DNA of 64,000 nucleotides from Marinobacter sp. THAF197a. GTDB lineage: Bacteria; Pseudomonadota; Gammaproteobacteria; Pseudomonadales; Oleiphilaceae. Position numbers and translations under genes: made by a program. The stretch spans positions 1,240,001-1,304,000 of the forward strand of contig NZ_CP045324.1 in the NCBI RefSeq assembly GCF_009363275.1, given 5' to 3'. The notes below the pieces were generated by a model. It did not search any database, was not told the DNA's origin, and saw nothing but the letters and a program-made list of their open reading frames with translations. Positions 35,065 through 42,490 of the stretch are shown here, piece after piece (position 1 is the first letter of the stretch; the number at the start of each line of letters is the position of its first letter).

Positions 35065-36564
35065 TCATCTCAGATTAGGCAGTATTTCAACAAAATGGGT
35101 TTTTTTGGCGTCGATGAATGTTCGAACGGACCCAGTTATTTCCAAGTGCTCGAGAGCGCTCCAGAATCTCTTTGCTTTCCTGGTTTTTGATGGGCAGTAT
35201 TGCATAATCCACCTTCTTGGAAAGATATTGGTGCTAAGGTTTTTCGACTGTTCCACCATCCATGAGTAAAGAAGTTCGGCATCAATGATGTGTTGAGGTC
35301 TTGAGTCAAAAATAGTCAAGTATTCTTTTGAGAAGAATACGCAGATATGAATAGCAGTATTTAGTGTCTTCCAGCTTATATCTCCGTCACATTTGTTGAC
35401 GATATGAAGGTTCGCCGCTACACGTGCAATATTTTCCATGAGTTTAGATGCGTGATCTTTGGCATTTTCAAATAGTCCTCCAGGTTGCATATTGAATTCA
35501 ATTTCCCTGTCTATCGTTCTGTAAAGGTCTTTGGCTGCATCCTCAAAGCTAAGTACCGATCTACTATCAATATCATTCTTCGCTTTTTTTATGCACTTCG
35601 TAATAAGTTTCCTTATTCTTTTATGGTATTTTTCTGGAGATTCTAGGAATGTAATAGAAGAGTTATCTCGATATCCAATAGTGGTGTAGGGGCCGCATAC
35701 AAAAGCTCTCGCCCACAAACCCGACTCTTTTGCTTGATCTGATTTTCGCTCGCGGTAGTCTTCAAACGGACCAGGCTGGATAGATATAAGCATCGAGAAT
35801 CGTGGATCGTGGATAATGAACGACTCTGAGGTCTTTCTTCCGGTAATTAACTGGACACCGCTCCAGGCTGAGTTCAGTACAGAGATCCCTGGAGTGATTA
35901 ATCCGTTAAGTGTTCGAGTTCCTTCATCAGCCAAAACACAAAGATATTTGCTATTTTCATTTGCAGCCTGAAGTAATGCGGGGTAAGTAATATCTTCGTG
36001 GAGCATTTGTGGTTTTTTGGGTTTGACCGGCTCGGCGACAAGATGCGCATCAACCAAGTCTTGAGCTTTCTGGACTTGGCTGTCGTCATAATCGAGCTCG
36101 CTCAACTCCGCAGCTAGTTGTGCTTGTGCCGTTTCTCGCAAAATTTTTGTGACTACCGTTTGTTTCATCTTCCATATCTGATATTTCCGTTTCCAAAGCT
36201 CAAGTTCTTCCCGGTACTCCTTCTCGACCTCTTTTTCTGCTTCACGTAGGAGCATATAGAAAAAGTTAATCAAACTAGATTTACGTTCACCAGAAAAGGC
36301 TATGATTAATCCATACAACGATAAAGATGTTACATCGCCCGTTGGCCTTTCGACATCACAAAGTGCCTGATTAACTGTCGCAATTGCTGATAAAGCTGTA
36401 AGAAGGACCATAGCGTATGGCGCTTTTATTTGCTCGCAAGCATAGCCTATGGCCGTACCTAGTAAGTCAAGATCTGATAAATTCGGAAGGCCAGTGTATC
36501 GTTCGAAAATATTGAATTTTCGATACCGATCTCTGGGATTAATGTGTGAACTGTCAGTAATCAT
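35065..36564 (-). CDS. DUF3987 family protein (primase/helicase-like)
   Basis: 499 residues matching the DUF3987 pattern: an N-terminal region (ACEQIKAPYAMVLLTALSAIATVNQ), then a P-loop-like segment, a long charged helix (about 105-180) and a RecA-like middle (LCVLADEGTRTL...SAWSGVQL). Such proteins are common on satellites and islands and probably aid element replication. The P-loop reads FSGERKSS rather than GxGKS, so ATP binding may be altered. The gene is clearly AT-rich. Its ATG overlaps the stop of the AlpA gene (ATGA), so the two form an operon. Confidence 0.85.
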   Translation of the reverse strand: MITDSSHINPRDRYRKFNIFERYTGLPNLSDLDLLGTAIGYACEQIKAPYAMVLLTALSAIATVNQALCDVERPTGDVTSLSLYGLIIAFSGERKSSLINFFYMLLREAEKEVEKEYREELELWKRKYQIWKMKQTVVTKILRETAQAQLAAELSELDYDDSQVQKAQDLVDAHLVAEPVKPKKPQMLHEDITYPALLQAANENSKYLCVLADEGTRTLNGLITPGISVLNSAWSGVQLITGRKTSESFIIHDPRFSMLISIQPGPFEDYRERKSDQAKESGLWARAFVCGPYTTIGYRDNSSITFLESPEKYHKRIRKLITKCIKKAKNDIDSRSVLSFEDAAKDLYRTIDREIEFNMQPGGLFENAKDHASKLMENIARVAANLHIVNKCDGDISWKTLNTAIHICVFFSKEYLTIFDSRPQHIIDAELLYSWMVEQSKNLSTNIFPRRWIMQYCPSKTRKAKRFWSALEHLEITGSVRTFIDAKKTHFVEILPNLR

Positions 36565-36818
36565 TTTTTTATCCCCTTGCCTGTTTTTTTCGCCACATCA
36601 CGTGATTTTTGAATTTGCAGGTTCATCCAATCGTCTATTTCATATTCGATCCAAACGACGATTCCTCCCCCTACTTTTATTTGTTGTGGAAAATCTGGAT
36701 CGTAATATTTGGAGTCCGGCTTTAGTTTGTTATAGATCGAGGCTGTTGATAGACCTGTTTTACTCCTGACGGTCTTTATCCGGATAAATTGAAATACCCT
36801 CTCTGATGCATTAGTCAT
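36561..36818 (-). CDS. AlpA-like helix-turn-helix regulator
   Basis: 85 residues with an N-terminal MerR-like winged HTH of the AlpA type (FIRIKTVRSKTGLSTASIYNKL...FPQQIKVGGGIVVWIEYEIDDWM). AlpA proteins activate excision and integration genes in P4-like satellites. The start at 36818 is supported by AGGAGG with 5-base spacing; an upstream in-frame start at 36842 is less likely. It is translationally coupled to the DUF3987 gene. Confidence 0.88.
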   Translation of the reverse strand: MTNASERVFQFIRIKTVRSKTGLSTASIYNKLKPDSKYYDPDFPQQIKVGGGIVVWIEYEIDDWMNLQIQKSRDVAKKTGKGIKK

Positions 36819-36876
36819 TTTTACCTCCTGTTCTTTATGCACAGATTAAAGTGAGGAGGGTCGGGAGGCTCAGGGA

Positions 36877-36904
36877 TTCTCGGAATATTTGAGAATATTT
36901 TCTC
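36877..36904. promoter_or_regulatory. Repeats in the AlpA promoter region
   Basis: GAATATTT occurs at 36883-36890 and 36893-36900, exactly 10 bases apart. TTCTC (36877-36881), GAGAA (36891-36895) and TTCTC (36900-36904) form two alternative small dyads. This lies 60-90 bases before the AlpA start on the minus strand and is a plausible regulator site. Confidence 0.45.
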
Positions 36905-36940
36905 ACCGGCGTCGCGATTGAATCTTGGATACTCAAGGGA

Positions 36941-36976
36941 GCTGCTACAGTCGCTACGTGTAGCGCGAGTAGCAGC
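36941..36976. repeat. 36-bp interrupted inverted repeat between divergent gene sets
   Basis: Outer arms GCTGCTAC / GTAGCAGC (36941-36948, 36969-36976) and inner arms CGCTAC / GTAGCG (36952-36957, 36960-36965) are perfect, separated by 3-base mismatched spacers (AGT and CGA) and a 2-base centre. It lies between the minus-strand AlpA operon and the plus-strand phage-like module. It could be an operator, a recombination site or a replication origin; unassigned. Confidence 0.7.
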
Positions 36977-37071
36977 AAATATGCCATTGCAAAAAATTTC
37001 AAACCTATATCAGCTCTGTGAATCAGGGTACTGACAGTGCCTTCCCACCCAAATCACAGAGGTAATATCCA

Positions 37072-37416
37072 ATGTCCGAACAATGCCCCAACTGCCTGTC
37101 CCGGCGGATTGGCAGGAATAACTACGGCAAGAAAACTGCCGGTGTGGTCGGTGCTTCTGCCGGTACCTATGGTGGTTATGCGGCTGCCACAGCTGGTGCT
37201 CAAGCGGGCGCTGCCCTTGGAATCGTTGCCGGTCCCGTCGGTGCGACCGTGGGCGGTATCGGCGGTGCCGTCATTGGCGCTCTGCTGGGGGGCGCGACGG
37301 GCGCTTCCGCTGGCGTAATTCTCGGCGACGTTCTGGATGAACGGGTGCTCGACAACTACCGCTGCCTCGACTGCGGCTACTCCTTCAGCGATGACCCTGG
37401 TTCCCCCGGGAAATAA
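37072..37416 (+). CDS. Small zinc-ribbon plus glycine-zipper protein
   Basis: 114 residues. CPNC near residue 5 and CLDC near 98 make a split zinc ribbon. Between them, residues about 24-85 are a long Gly/Ala-rich hydrophobic stretch with GxxxG spacing, a glycine zipper that may insert into membranes. I know no function for this arrangement. It precedes the DUF932 gene by 141 bases that hold RNA-like hairpins, and is the first gene of the rightward phage-like module. Confidence 0.75.
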   Translation: MSEQCPNCLSRRIGRNNYGKKTAGVVGASAGTYGGYAAATAGAQAGAALGIVAGPVGATVGGIGGAVIGALLGGATGASAGVILGDVLDERVLDNYRCLDCGYSFSDDPGSPGK

Positions 37417-37424
37417 CTCCACAC

Positions 37425-37501
37425 CCCAAGGGCGAGCTAGATCTCCCATGGGAGCAAAGCTTTACGCCCGAGGGCGCGGTTGGTCTCCCTCGGGTGAAAA
37501 G
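37425..37501 (+). ncRNA. Tandem RNA-like hairpin repeats ahead of DUF932 (STAXI-like?)
   Basis: Two units with the shared pattern CCCnAGGGCG - seven bases - TCTCCC - two bases - GGG, ending in AAAG: about 37425-37459 and 37467-37501. In unit 2, CCCGAGGG pairs with CCCTCGGG over 8 bp. In unit 1 the outer and inner CCC/GGG pairs are kept although bases between differ, suggesting selection on structure. A degenerate third unit (ACTCCCACGGGAAAG) follows. It recalls tandem STAXI-type RNA motifs reported near mobile-element genes; that name is from memory. Confidence 0.5.
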
Positions 37502-37557
37502 ATCACTCCCACGGGAAAGCCTCTAATTTTCATAATAAATTTATAAGGAGCACAAGC

Positions 37558-38520
37558 ATGGCTCATCTAATCGAACAAATGGCCTACGTGGGCCAAACCC
37601 CTTGGCATGGCTTGGGGAATGAACTGTCTTCCAATCAGCCTTTGGAGGTCTGGGCAAAGCAAGCCGGTTTGGACTGGCAGATAAAGGAGAGCCCGGTTCG
37701 CTTCGTGGCGAACTCGGGTGGACCACTCGGGGAGATCCTGTCCTATCCAGACTCCAAAGTGCTTTACCGCTCGGATACCAAGGCTCCGCTGTCGGTCGTT
37801 GGTAACCGCTTCAAAGTGGTTCAGCCTGAAGAAATCCTGGAGTTTTACCGGGATCTGACCGAGGTATCCGGTTTTGAGCTGGAAACCGCCGGTGTTCTGA
37901 AAGGTGGCCGGAAAATGTGGGCACTCGCCCGTACCGGTCAAACTGGCATGCTCAAGGGCAACGACCAGACCAACGCTTACGTGCTGCTGGCAACCGCCTG
38001 TGACGGCACTATGGCAACCACTGCTCAGTTCACAAGCATCCGTGTGGTGTGTAACAACACCCTGGCGGTTGCCCTGAAAGGCTCCACGGCTAACGCGGTC
38101 AAGGTGAAGCACAACACGGCCTTCGATGCTGACCTGGTTAAGAGGCAACTTGGTATCTCTGTCTCATCCTGGGATGACTTCATGTACCGCCTGAAGACGC
38201 TGAGTGAGCGAAAGGTGAAGACCCCAGAGGCCAGGAACTACTTCCTGAAGGTATTCACCGATGACTCCGGAGGTGGTGTTGGCAAAACTAACGAGCGATC
38301 CATGGCCAAAGCATTATCCCTCTATGAGGGAGAGGGCATGGGAGCCACGTTGGCTTCTTCGGATGGCACGGCCTACGGCCTGCTGAATGCTGTGACGGAA
38401 TTCATCGATCACCAACGCCGAGCCAAGACTGTGGACCATCGGCTGGATTCCGCCTGGTTTGGAACTGGCGCAGCCTTGAAGAACCGTGCATTAGAGCAAG
38501 CCATGTTACTTGTGGCCTGA
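37558..38520 (+). CDS. DUF932 / phage-plasmid-like protein (TIGR03299)
   Basis: 320 residues with the family opening MAHLIEQMAYVGQTPWHGLGNEL and the conserved middle TNAYVLLATACDGTMATTAQFTSIRVVCNNTLAVAL. The family is common on phages, plasmids and ICEs, usually beside recombination genes, as here; its biochemical role is unknown. ATG 37558 follows AAGGAG. A strong terminator lies 34 bases after the stop. Confidence 0.92.
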   Translation: MAHLIEQMAYVGQTPWHGLGNELSSNQPLEVWAKQAGLDWQIKESPVRFVANSGGPLGEILSYPDSKVLYRSDTKAPLSVVGNRFKVVQPEEILEFYRDLTEVSGFELETAGVLKGGRKMWALARTGQTGMLKGNDQTNAYVLLATACDGTMATTAQFTSIRVVCNNTLAVALKGSTANAVKVKHNTAFDADLVKRQLGISVSSWDDFMYRLKTLSERKVKTPEARNYFLKVFTDDSGGGVGKTNERSMAKALSLYEGEGMGATLASSDGTAYGLLNAVTEFIDHQRRAKTVDHRLDSAWFGTGAALKNRALEQAMLLVA

Positions 38521-38553
38521 GCCAACCCTACAAATCTCTAAACCGCCATAAAG

Positions 38554-38587
38554 CCCACCGGAGCCTGATGCTCTGGTGGGTTTTTTT
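38554..38587 (+). terminator. Rho-independent terminator after DUF932 gene
   Basis: 11-bp stem CCCACCGGAGC / GCTCTGGTGGG (38554-38564, 38570-38580) with one G-T pair, loop CTGAT, followed by seven T. Confidence 0.92.
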
Positions 38588-38606
38588 ATGTCTGGAGGAA
38601 AACACC

Positions 38607-39608
38607 ATGGGCATGCGTGCAAACACAATTCAGAAACAGCGACCGGCGTTGCGCCTGGTCTCCACCAAGGGTCTCAGCCGGGAAGAATGGCTGAAGGTAC
38701 GGAAACAGGGCATTGGTAGTAGTGATGCCGCTGCCGCTGTCGGCATGAACCCGTATCAGTCCCAACTTGAGCTCTGGATGGTAAAAACTGGAAGGGATGC
38801 GGGCCTGCCCAAACCCGCTTCTGACGATCCCGAGTCCCCTGTCTACTGGGGTCATATCCTGGAACCGATTGTCGCGGAGCAATACAGTCAGCAAACGGGC
38901 CGCAAAGTGCGCCGGGTGAATGCCGTGCTCCAACATCCGGACCAGGAAAAGCACTGGATGCTGGCCAATCTGGACTACTCAGTCGTTGCCGATGAAGACG
39001 TGCAGATCCTGGAGTGTAAAACAGCCGGGGAATTCGGGGCACGACTCTGGAAAGAGGGTGTGCCGGACTACATCCAGTGCCAGGTCCAGCATCAACTGGC
39101 TGTTACCGGCAAACAGTCGGCAGATGTGTGCGTGCTGCTGTGTGGTCAGGAGTTGAAGATCTACCGCATTGAACGGAATGAGGAACTCATCGAGGCACTG
39201 TATGTGCTGGAGCGCCAGTTCTGGGATTTCGTAGAAACGGATACGCCGCCACCCGTTGACGGAACTGATTCCGCCGAACGCGCCTTGCGTCACCTTTACC
39301 CGGTGGACCAAGGCGAGACACTGGACTTCAGCCAAAGCAAGGAACTGTCGGATGCGTTCGACGAGCTGCTAGCCATCCGTTCGGAAATGGAAAGCCTAAA
39401 GTCCACTGAATCCCACCTGAAACAGCGAATCGAGAGCCAGATGGGAGAAGCGTCAAAGGCAACCTTCCCTAGTGGCAGCGTCAGCTGGAAGCGGAGCAAG
39501 GATTCGGTTGGTCTCAACGTCAAACAGCTGCTGAAGGACCAGCCAGGGCTTTTGGAGCAGTACCCCCTCACCAAGCCGGGAAGTCGGCGATTCCTTATCC
39601 AGGCATAA
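38607..39608 (+). CDS. YqaJ-family viral recombinase (lambda exonuclease-like)
   Basis: 333 residues. The nuclease core shows GIGSSDAAAAVGMNPYQSQLELWMVKTG, WGHILEPIVAEQY, the metal-binding ILECKT (Glu and Lys) and QCQVQHQLAVTGK, the usual YqaJ/lambda-Exo order. It resects double-stranded ends 5' to 3' for phage-type recombination; a partner annealing protein was not recognised nearby. The C-terminal 90 residues are a charged helix. ATG 38607 is supported by GGAGGAA (38594-38600). Enclosed between two terminators, it is probably its own transcription unit. Confidence 0.93.
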   Translation: MGMRANTIQKQRPALRLVSTKGLSREEWLKVRKQGIGSSDAAAAVGMNPYQSQLELWMVKTGRDAGLPKPASDDPESPVYWGHILEPIVAEQYSQQTGRKVRRVNAVLQHPDQEKHWMLANLDYSVVADEDVQILECKTAGEFGARLWKEGVPDYIQCQVQHQLAVTGKQSADVCVLLCGQELKIYRIERNEELIEALYVLERQFWDFVETDTPPPVDGTDSAERALRHLYPVDQGETLDFSQSKELSDAFDELLAIRSEMESLKSTESHLKQRIESQMGEASKATFPSGSVSWKRSKDSVGLNVKQLLKDQPGLLEQYPLTKPGSRRFLIQA

Positions 39609-39618
39609 GTACCCCATT

Positions 39619-39657
39619 GGCCACGCGGGCGTGACGAGTGCCCCGTGGTCTTTTTTT
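39619..39657 (+). terminator. Rho-independent terminator after YqaJ gene
   Basis: Stem GGCCACG-C-GGGC (39619-39630) / GCCC-CGTGGTC (39640-39650) around GTGACGAGT, followed by seven T (39651-39657). Confidence 0.9.
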
Positions 39658-39672
39658 CGAAGGAGAGTCATC

Positions 39673-40569
39673 ATGATTAAAGGTTTAGCCATCACGCCCC
39701 CCGTATTGGGCCGTATCAGCATTGGTCGGGTCGTCGAGAAGAACGGTATCCGGTTACCGCACAAAGACGATCAGTTCACCATCACATCTCAGATCCAGGA
39801 GAAGAACGCCGGGTGGGTTTTGCACCCCATGGACGAAGAACTCAGAAAGGATGCGCCAAACGGCAAGCTGCGGACTATCCCGGTCCGCATGCTCTTCAAT
39901 GACGAGGACCTCAATTTGCGGGCTGAGTACACCATGTTTGACCGTAAAAGCGGGCGCCCAATGTGTGTAGGTAATGGCGACAGCTGTAAGCGCATGACAC
40001 AGTCAGGAGTGCAGTCTTTGCCATGCCTGGGACCAACGTTGTGTGAGTTCGGCAAAGGTGGTTTGTGTAAGCCCTACGGCCGTCTGAACGTGAAGGTTGG
40101 TGATGACGATGATCTCGGGACTTTTATTTTCCGGACGACCGGTTACAACAGCATTCGAACCCTCGCTGCCAGGCTGAGCTACTACCAGGCAGTCTCTGGC
40201 GGTCTACTGGCATACATGCCGTTGGAATTGAAGCTGAGAGGGAAAAGCACTACGCAGAGTCGTCGGACGCCGATCTACTATGTGGATTTGGTGATCCAGG
40301 AAGGGGTGTCACTGCAGGAAGCGGTGGCTGAGGCAAGGGAAAAGGCCAGGCAGGTAAAGGAGGAGGGCGTTGACCAGGCGGCTTTGGATGCTGCGGCTGC
40401 AAAAGGATTTGGCAACGCGTTGTTTGAGTATGATGAGGATGAGGTGAGTCAGGTGATTGAGGAGTTTTATCCACCGACGAATGATGGAGTTAATAGCCCG
40501 GTGGACAGTTCCTTTGTCGTATCAAAGCTACAAAGTGACCTGAAACCCGCCAAGTCGGCTTCCAGATGA
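39673..40569 (+). CDS. Gp3-like recombination directionality factor / metal-binding-like protein
   Basis: 298 residues. The opening IKGLAITPPVLGRISIGRVVEKNGIRLPHKDDQFTITSQIQ and the later TGYNSIRTLAARLSYYQAVSGGLLAYMPLELKLRGKSTTQ match a family found beside DUF932 and YqaJ genes on ICEs and phages, usually named hydrolase/metal-binding or Gp3-like recombination directionality factor. A cysteine cluster (MCVGNGDSCKRM...LPCLGPTLCEFGKGGLC) suggests metal binding. Function is not proven. ATG 39673 follows AGGAGAG; an open upstream frame from 39631 is ignored. Confidence 0.82.
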   Translation: MIKGLAITPPVLGRISIGRVVEKNGIRLPHKDDQFTITSQIQEKNAGWVLHPMDEELRKDAPNGKLRTIPVRMLFNDEDLNLRAEYTMFDRKSGRPMCVGNGDSCKRMTQSGVQSLPCLGPTLCEFGKGGLCKPYGRLNVKVGDDDDLGTFIFRTTGYNSIRTLAARLSYYQAVSGGLLAYMPLELKLRGKSTTQSRRTPIYYVDLVIQEGVSLQEAVAEAREKARQVKEEGVDQAALDAAAAKGFGNALFEYDEDEVSQVIEEFYPPTNDGVNSPVDSSFVVSKLQSDLKPAKSASR

Positions 40570-40576
40570 AATTTAG

Positions 40577-40601
40577 CGAGTGGTCCTGCATGGGCCACTC
40601 G
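40577..40601 (+). other. Hairpin after the Gp3-like gene
   Basis: 10-bp stem CGAGTGGTCC / GGGCCACTCG with one T-G pair and loop TGCAT. No T run follows directly; TTTATTTTTTGG comes only about 15 bases later, so termination is uncertain. The rest of 40,570-40,793 shows no gene. Confidence 0.5.
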
Positions 40602-40793
40602 TCCGGACCGGTGTATGTTTATTTTTTGGTTGCGATGGGATGATCCTGGAGGAAGAGGCAAGCACCTAGTCAGATCAGATGGTAACGAATTATGGTTTGG
40701 TCTAACCTGCTGATTAATTGAAGGGAGTTGCAGCGCCGCGGAGTCCTATCTAACTCCTGTTCAAATTATCAGCAAGGAAGCGGGGAAGTAGCC

Positions 40794-41390
40794 TTGAAAA
40801 CCAACTACGTACTGATCGACTTCGAAAATGTGCAGCCGAAAAACCTCGAACTGCTAAAGGGCCATGGCTTTAAAGTCATTGTTTTTGTGGGCTCGAAGCA
40901 GGTGAAGATATCGTTCGATCTGGCTTTTGCAATGCAGTCTCTTGGTCCTGATGCTGAATATGTGAAGATTGAGGGAAATGGACCGAACGCTCTGGACTTC
41001 CACATCGCGTTCTACATTGGAAACATCGCGGCAAAAGATCCCGATTGCTACTTCCATGTCATTTCAAAGGACACCGGGTTCGATCCACTGATCAAGCACC
41101 TGAAGGCTAAGAAGATTTACGCTCAGCGAGAAAAGGATATTTCGGAAATTCCACTCCTCAAGATCGCAAACTCTAAGTCTATGGCAGAGCGTATTGATGC
41201 CATCGTTGAATTTCTTAAAGCTCGCGGGTCGGCCAAGCCAAGGGCTGTGAAGACTCTATCTAATTCAGTGAACTCCCTATTTATGAAGAGCCTTGAAGAA
41301 GATGAGTTGGCGAAGCTCATGGATGAGCTCGTTCGCCAGAAAATCGTTGTGACCAATGGTTCCAAGGTAAGTTACCAGCTACCCAGCTAG
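40794..41390 (+). CDS. PIN/NYN-like nuclease-fold protein
   Basis: 198 residues. The first 125 residues fit a NYN/PIN-like fold: NYVLIDFENVQPKNL (acidic Asp and Asn), NALDFHIAFYIG (second acid) and FHVISKDTGFDPLIKHLKAKKI (third acid). A helical C-terminal region follows from about 140. Such proteins are usually RNases; the substrate is unknown. TTG 40794 is chosen because it begins the conserved KTNYVLIDFEN block and follows GGGGAAG; the open frame from 40728 adds an unlikely N-terminus. It stands alone between the phage module and the IS. Confidence 0.8.
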   Translation: MKTNYVLIDFENVQPKNLELLKGHGFKVIVFVGSKQVKISFDLAFAMQSLGPDAEYVKIEGNGPNALDFHIAFYIGNIAAKDPDCYFHVISKDTGFDPLIKHLKAKKIYAQREKDISEIPLLKIANSKSMAERIDAIVEFLKARGSAKPRAVKTLSNSVNSLFMKSLEEDELAKLMDELVRQKIVVTNGSKVSYQLPS

Positions 41391-41499
41391 GCTTCACTGC
41401 TTGTTCAGGCTGATGAAGACAATACCTGACTGGATGCGGATTAAGTGAAGGTTCTGGGGGCATAGATGTTTCTGCATGTGCTAAACCAAGAGAGGAACC

Positions 41500-41955
41500 G
41501 TGGATAACGAACTGCAGGAAATCCTTGCGGCGGCGAAAGATGTCGCTGTTCGTTTCAAAAAGCTAACCGGCAAACCACTGGGAATCACTGGTGAAATTGC
41601 AGAGTTCAGCGCCGCCAAGCTACTCGATTTAAAATTAGCCGAGGCAAGACAAGCTGGTTACGATGCCATTGACCGCGCGGGACGAAAGGTCCAGATCAAG
41701 GGCCGTTGTTTGCCACAGAAACCTGGCTCGGGCCAAAGGCTGGGATCTATTCGCCTTGACCATGAATGGGATAGCGTCTTGTTGGTTTTGCTGGACGACA
41801 GCTATACAGTTATCGAAATGTGGGAGGCAGACCGGCAACCAATCGAAGCAGCAATCCGGGCTCCCGGATCAAAAGCAAGAAATAAACGTGGCGCCTTGGC
41901 GGTGAGGCAGTTCAAATCGATTGGGACCAGAGTATGGCCTGTGAGCAAGCCGTGA
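41500..41955 (+). CDS. PD-(D/E)XK-like small protein (DUF6998-like)
   Basis: 151 residues. The sequence GITGEIAEFSAAKLL, then AGYDAIDRAGRKVQIKGR, fits a restriction-enzyme-like core (Glu, Asp, then Gln-x-Lys), as in DUF6998-type proteins. DSVLLVLLDDSYTVIEMWEA follows as further strands. The role is unknown; small proteins of this kind occur on islands. The start is GTG 41500 with AGAGGAA upstream. Confidence 0.72.
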   Translation: MDNELQEILAAAKDVAVRFKKLTGKPLGITGEIAEFSAAKLLDLKLAEARQAGYDAIDRAGRKVQIKGRCLPQKPGSGQRLGSIRLDHEWDSVLLVLLDDSYTVIEMWEADRQPIEAAIRAPGSKARNKRGALAVRQFKSIGTRVWPVSKP

Positions 41956-42084
41956 CAAACGACAGTTTCGAAATTGTATCTTAGCACCCTGTTCCGGTTT
42001 TATTTCACATTGTGTAACCTCTGAGGACAGGTGGCCCCGTTGCGGTGGTCACGGGTATCCCCATTGGCCCAAGGTGGAGTAAAT

Positions 42085-42387
42085 ATGAGCTTAGGCAACA
42101 ATATCGACGATTCAGACTTTGAGCGTTCTCAAATCCTGTATGAAGCAGCGGTACAGATGGAAGTGAATGGGCTTCCCGATGAAGATGCCCTGAGAGTGGC
42201 GAAACAACTGATAGCCAAACGTGCAGAGGCTGAGAAATCTGGGGAAGTGGTCTCGGATGAGCAGGGTAACGCAGTGTCGTATCACGACTCTTCTTTGAAC
42301 CCTGAACCTGTACCAGAATCTCAGCGTGGAGCAGTTAACAGTACTTATCAGAAATTGTGTGAGAGCGAGGGCGTTGAATCGATTTGA
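42085..42387 (+). CDS. Small acidic protein of unknown function
   Basis: 100 residues, acidic and Ser/Glu-rich, no membrane segment or recognised motif (opens SLGNNIDDSDFERSQILYEAAVQMEVNG). ATG 42085 is supported by GGTGGAG six bases upstream. It lies about 100 bases before the IS256 element. Real but unassigned. Confidence 0.65.
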   Translation: MSLGNNIDDSDFERSQILYEAAVQMEVNGLPDEDALRVAKQLIAKRAEAEKSGEVVSDEQGNAVSYHDSSLNPEPVPESQRGAVNSTYQKLCESEGVESI

Positions 42388-42482
42388 TCGGTTCGGCTGG
42401 TCTCCAGCCCTTAAAGATGGCGCCACGACTCAGAACAACTCGTGGCGCTTGGTTAGCTGGGCAAGATGGTTAACAAAGTGGG

Positions 42483-42490
42483 ATTACGTC
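42483..42490. repeat. Left copy of IS target duplication
   Basis: ATTACGTC immediately left of the IS; the same 8 bases follow its right end at 43817-43824. Joining the two flanks through one copy restores continuous sequence into the rep 3' end. Confidence 0.92.

Noticed and set aside
36941..36976. CRISPR repeat or terminator
   Set aside because: Single copy with no spacers, and no T run after the stem.
40577..40601. Confident rho-independent terminator
   Set aside because: The T-rich stretch starts about 15 bases after the stem, so it was recorded only as a hairpin.
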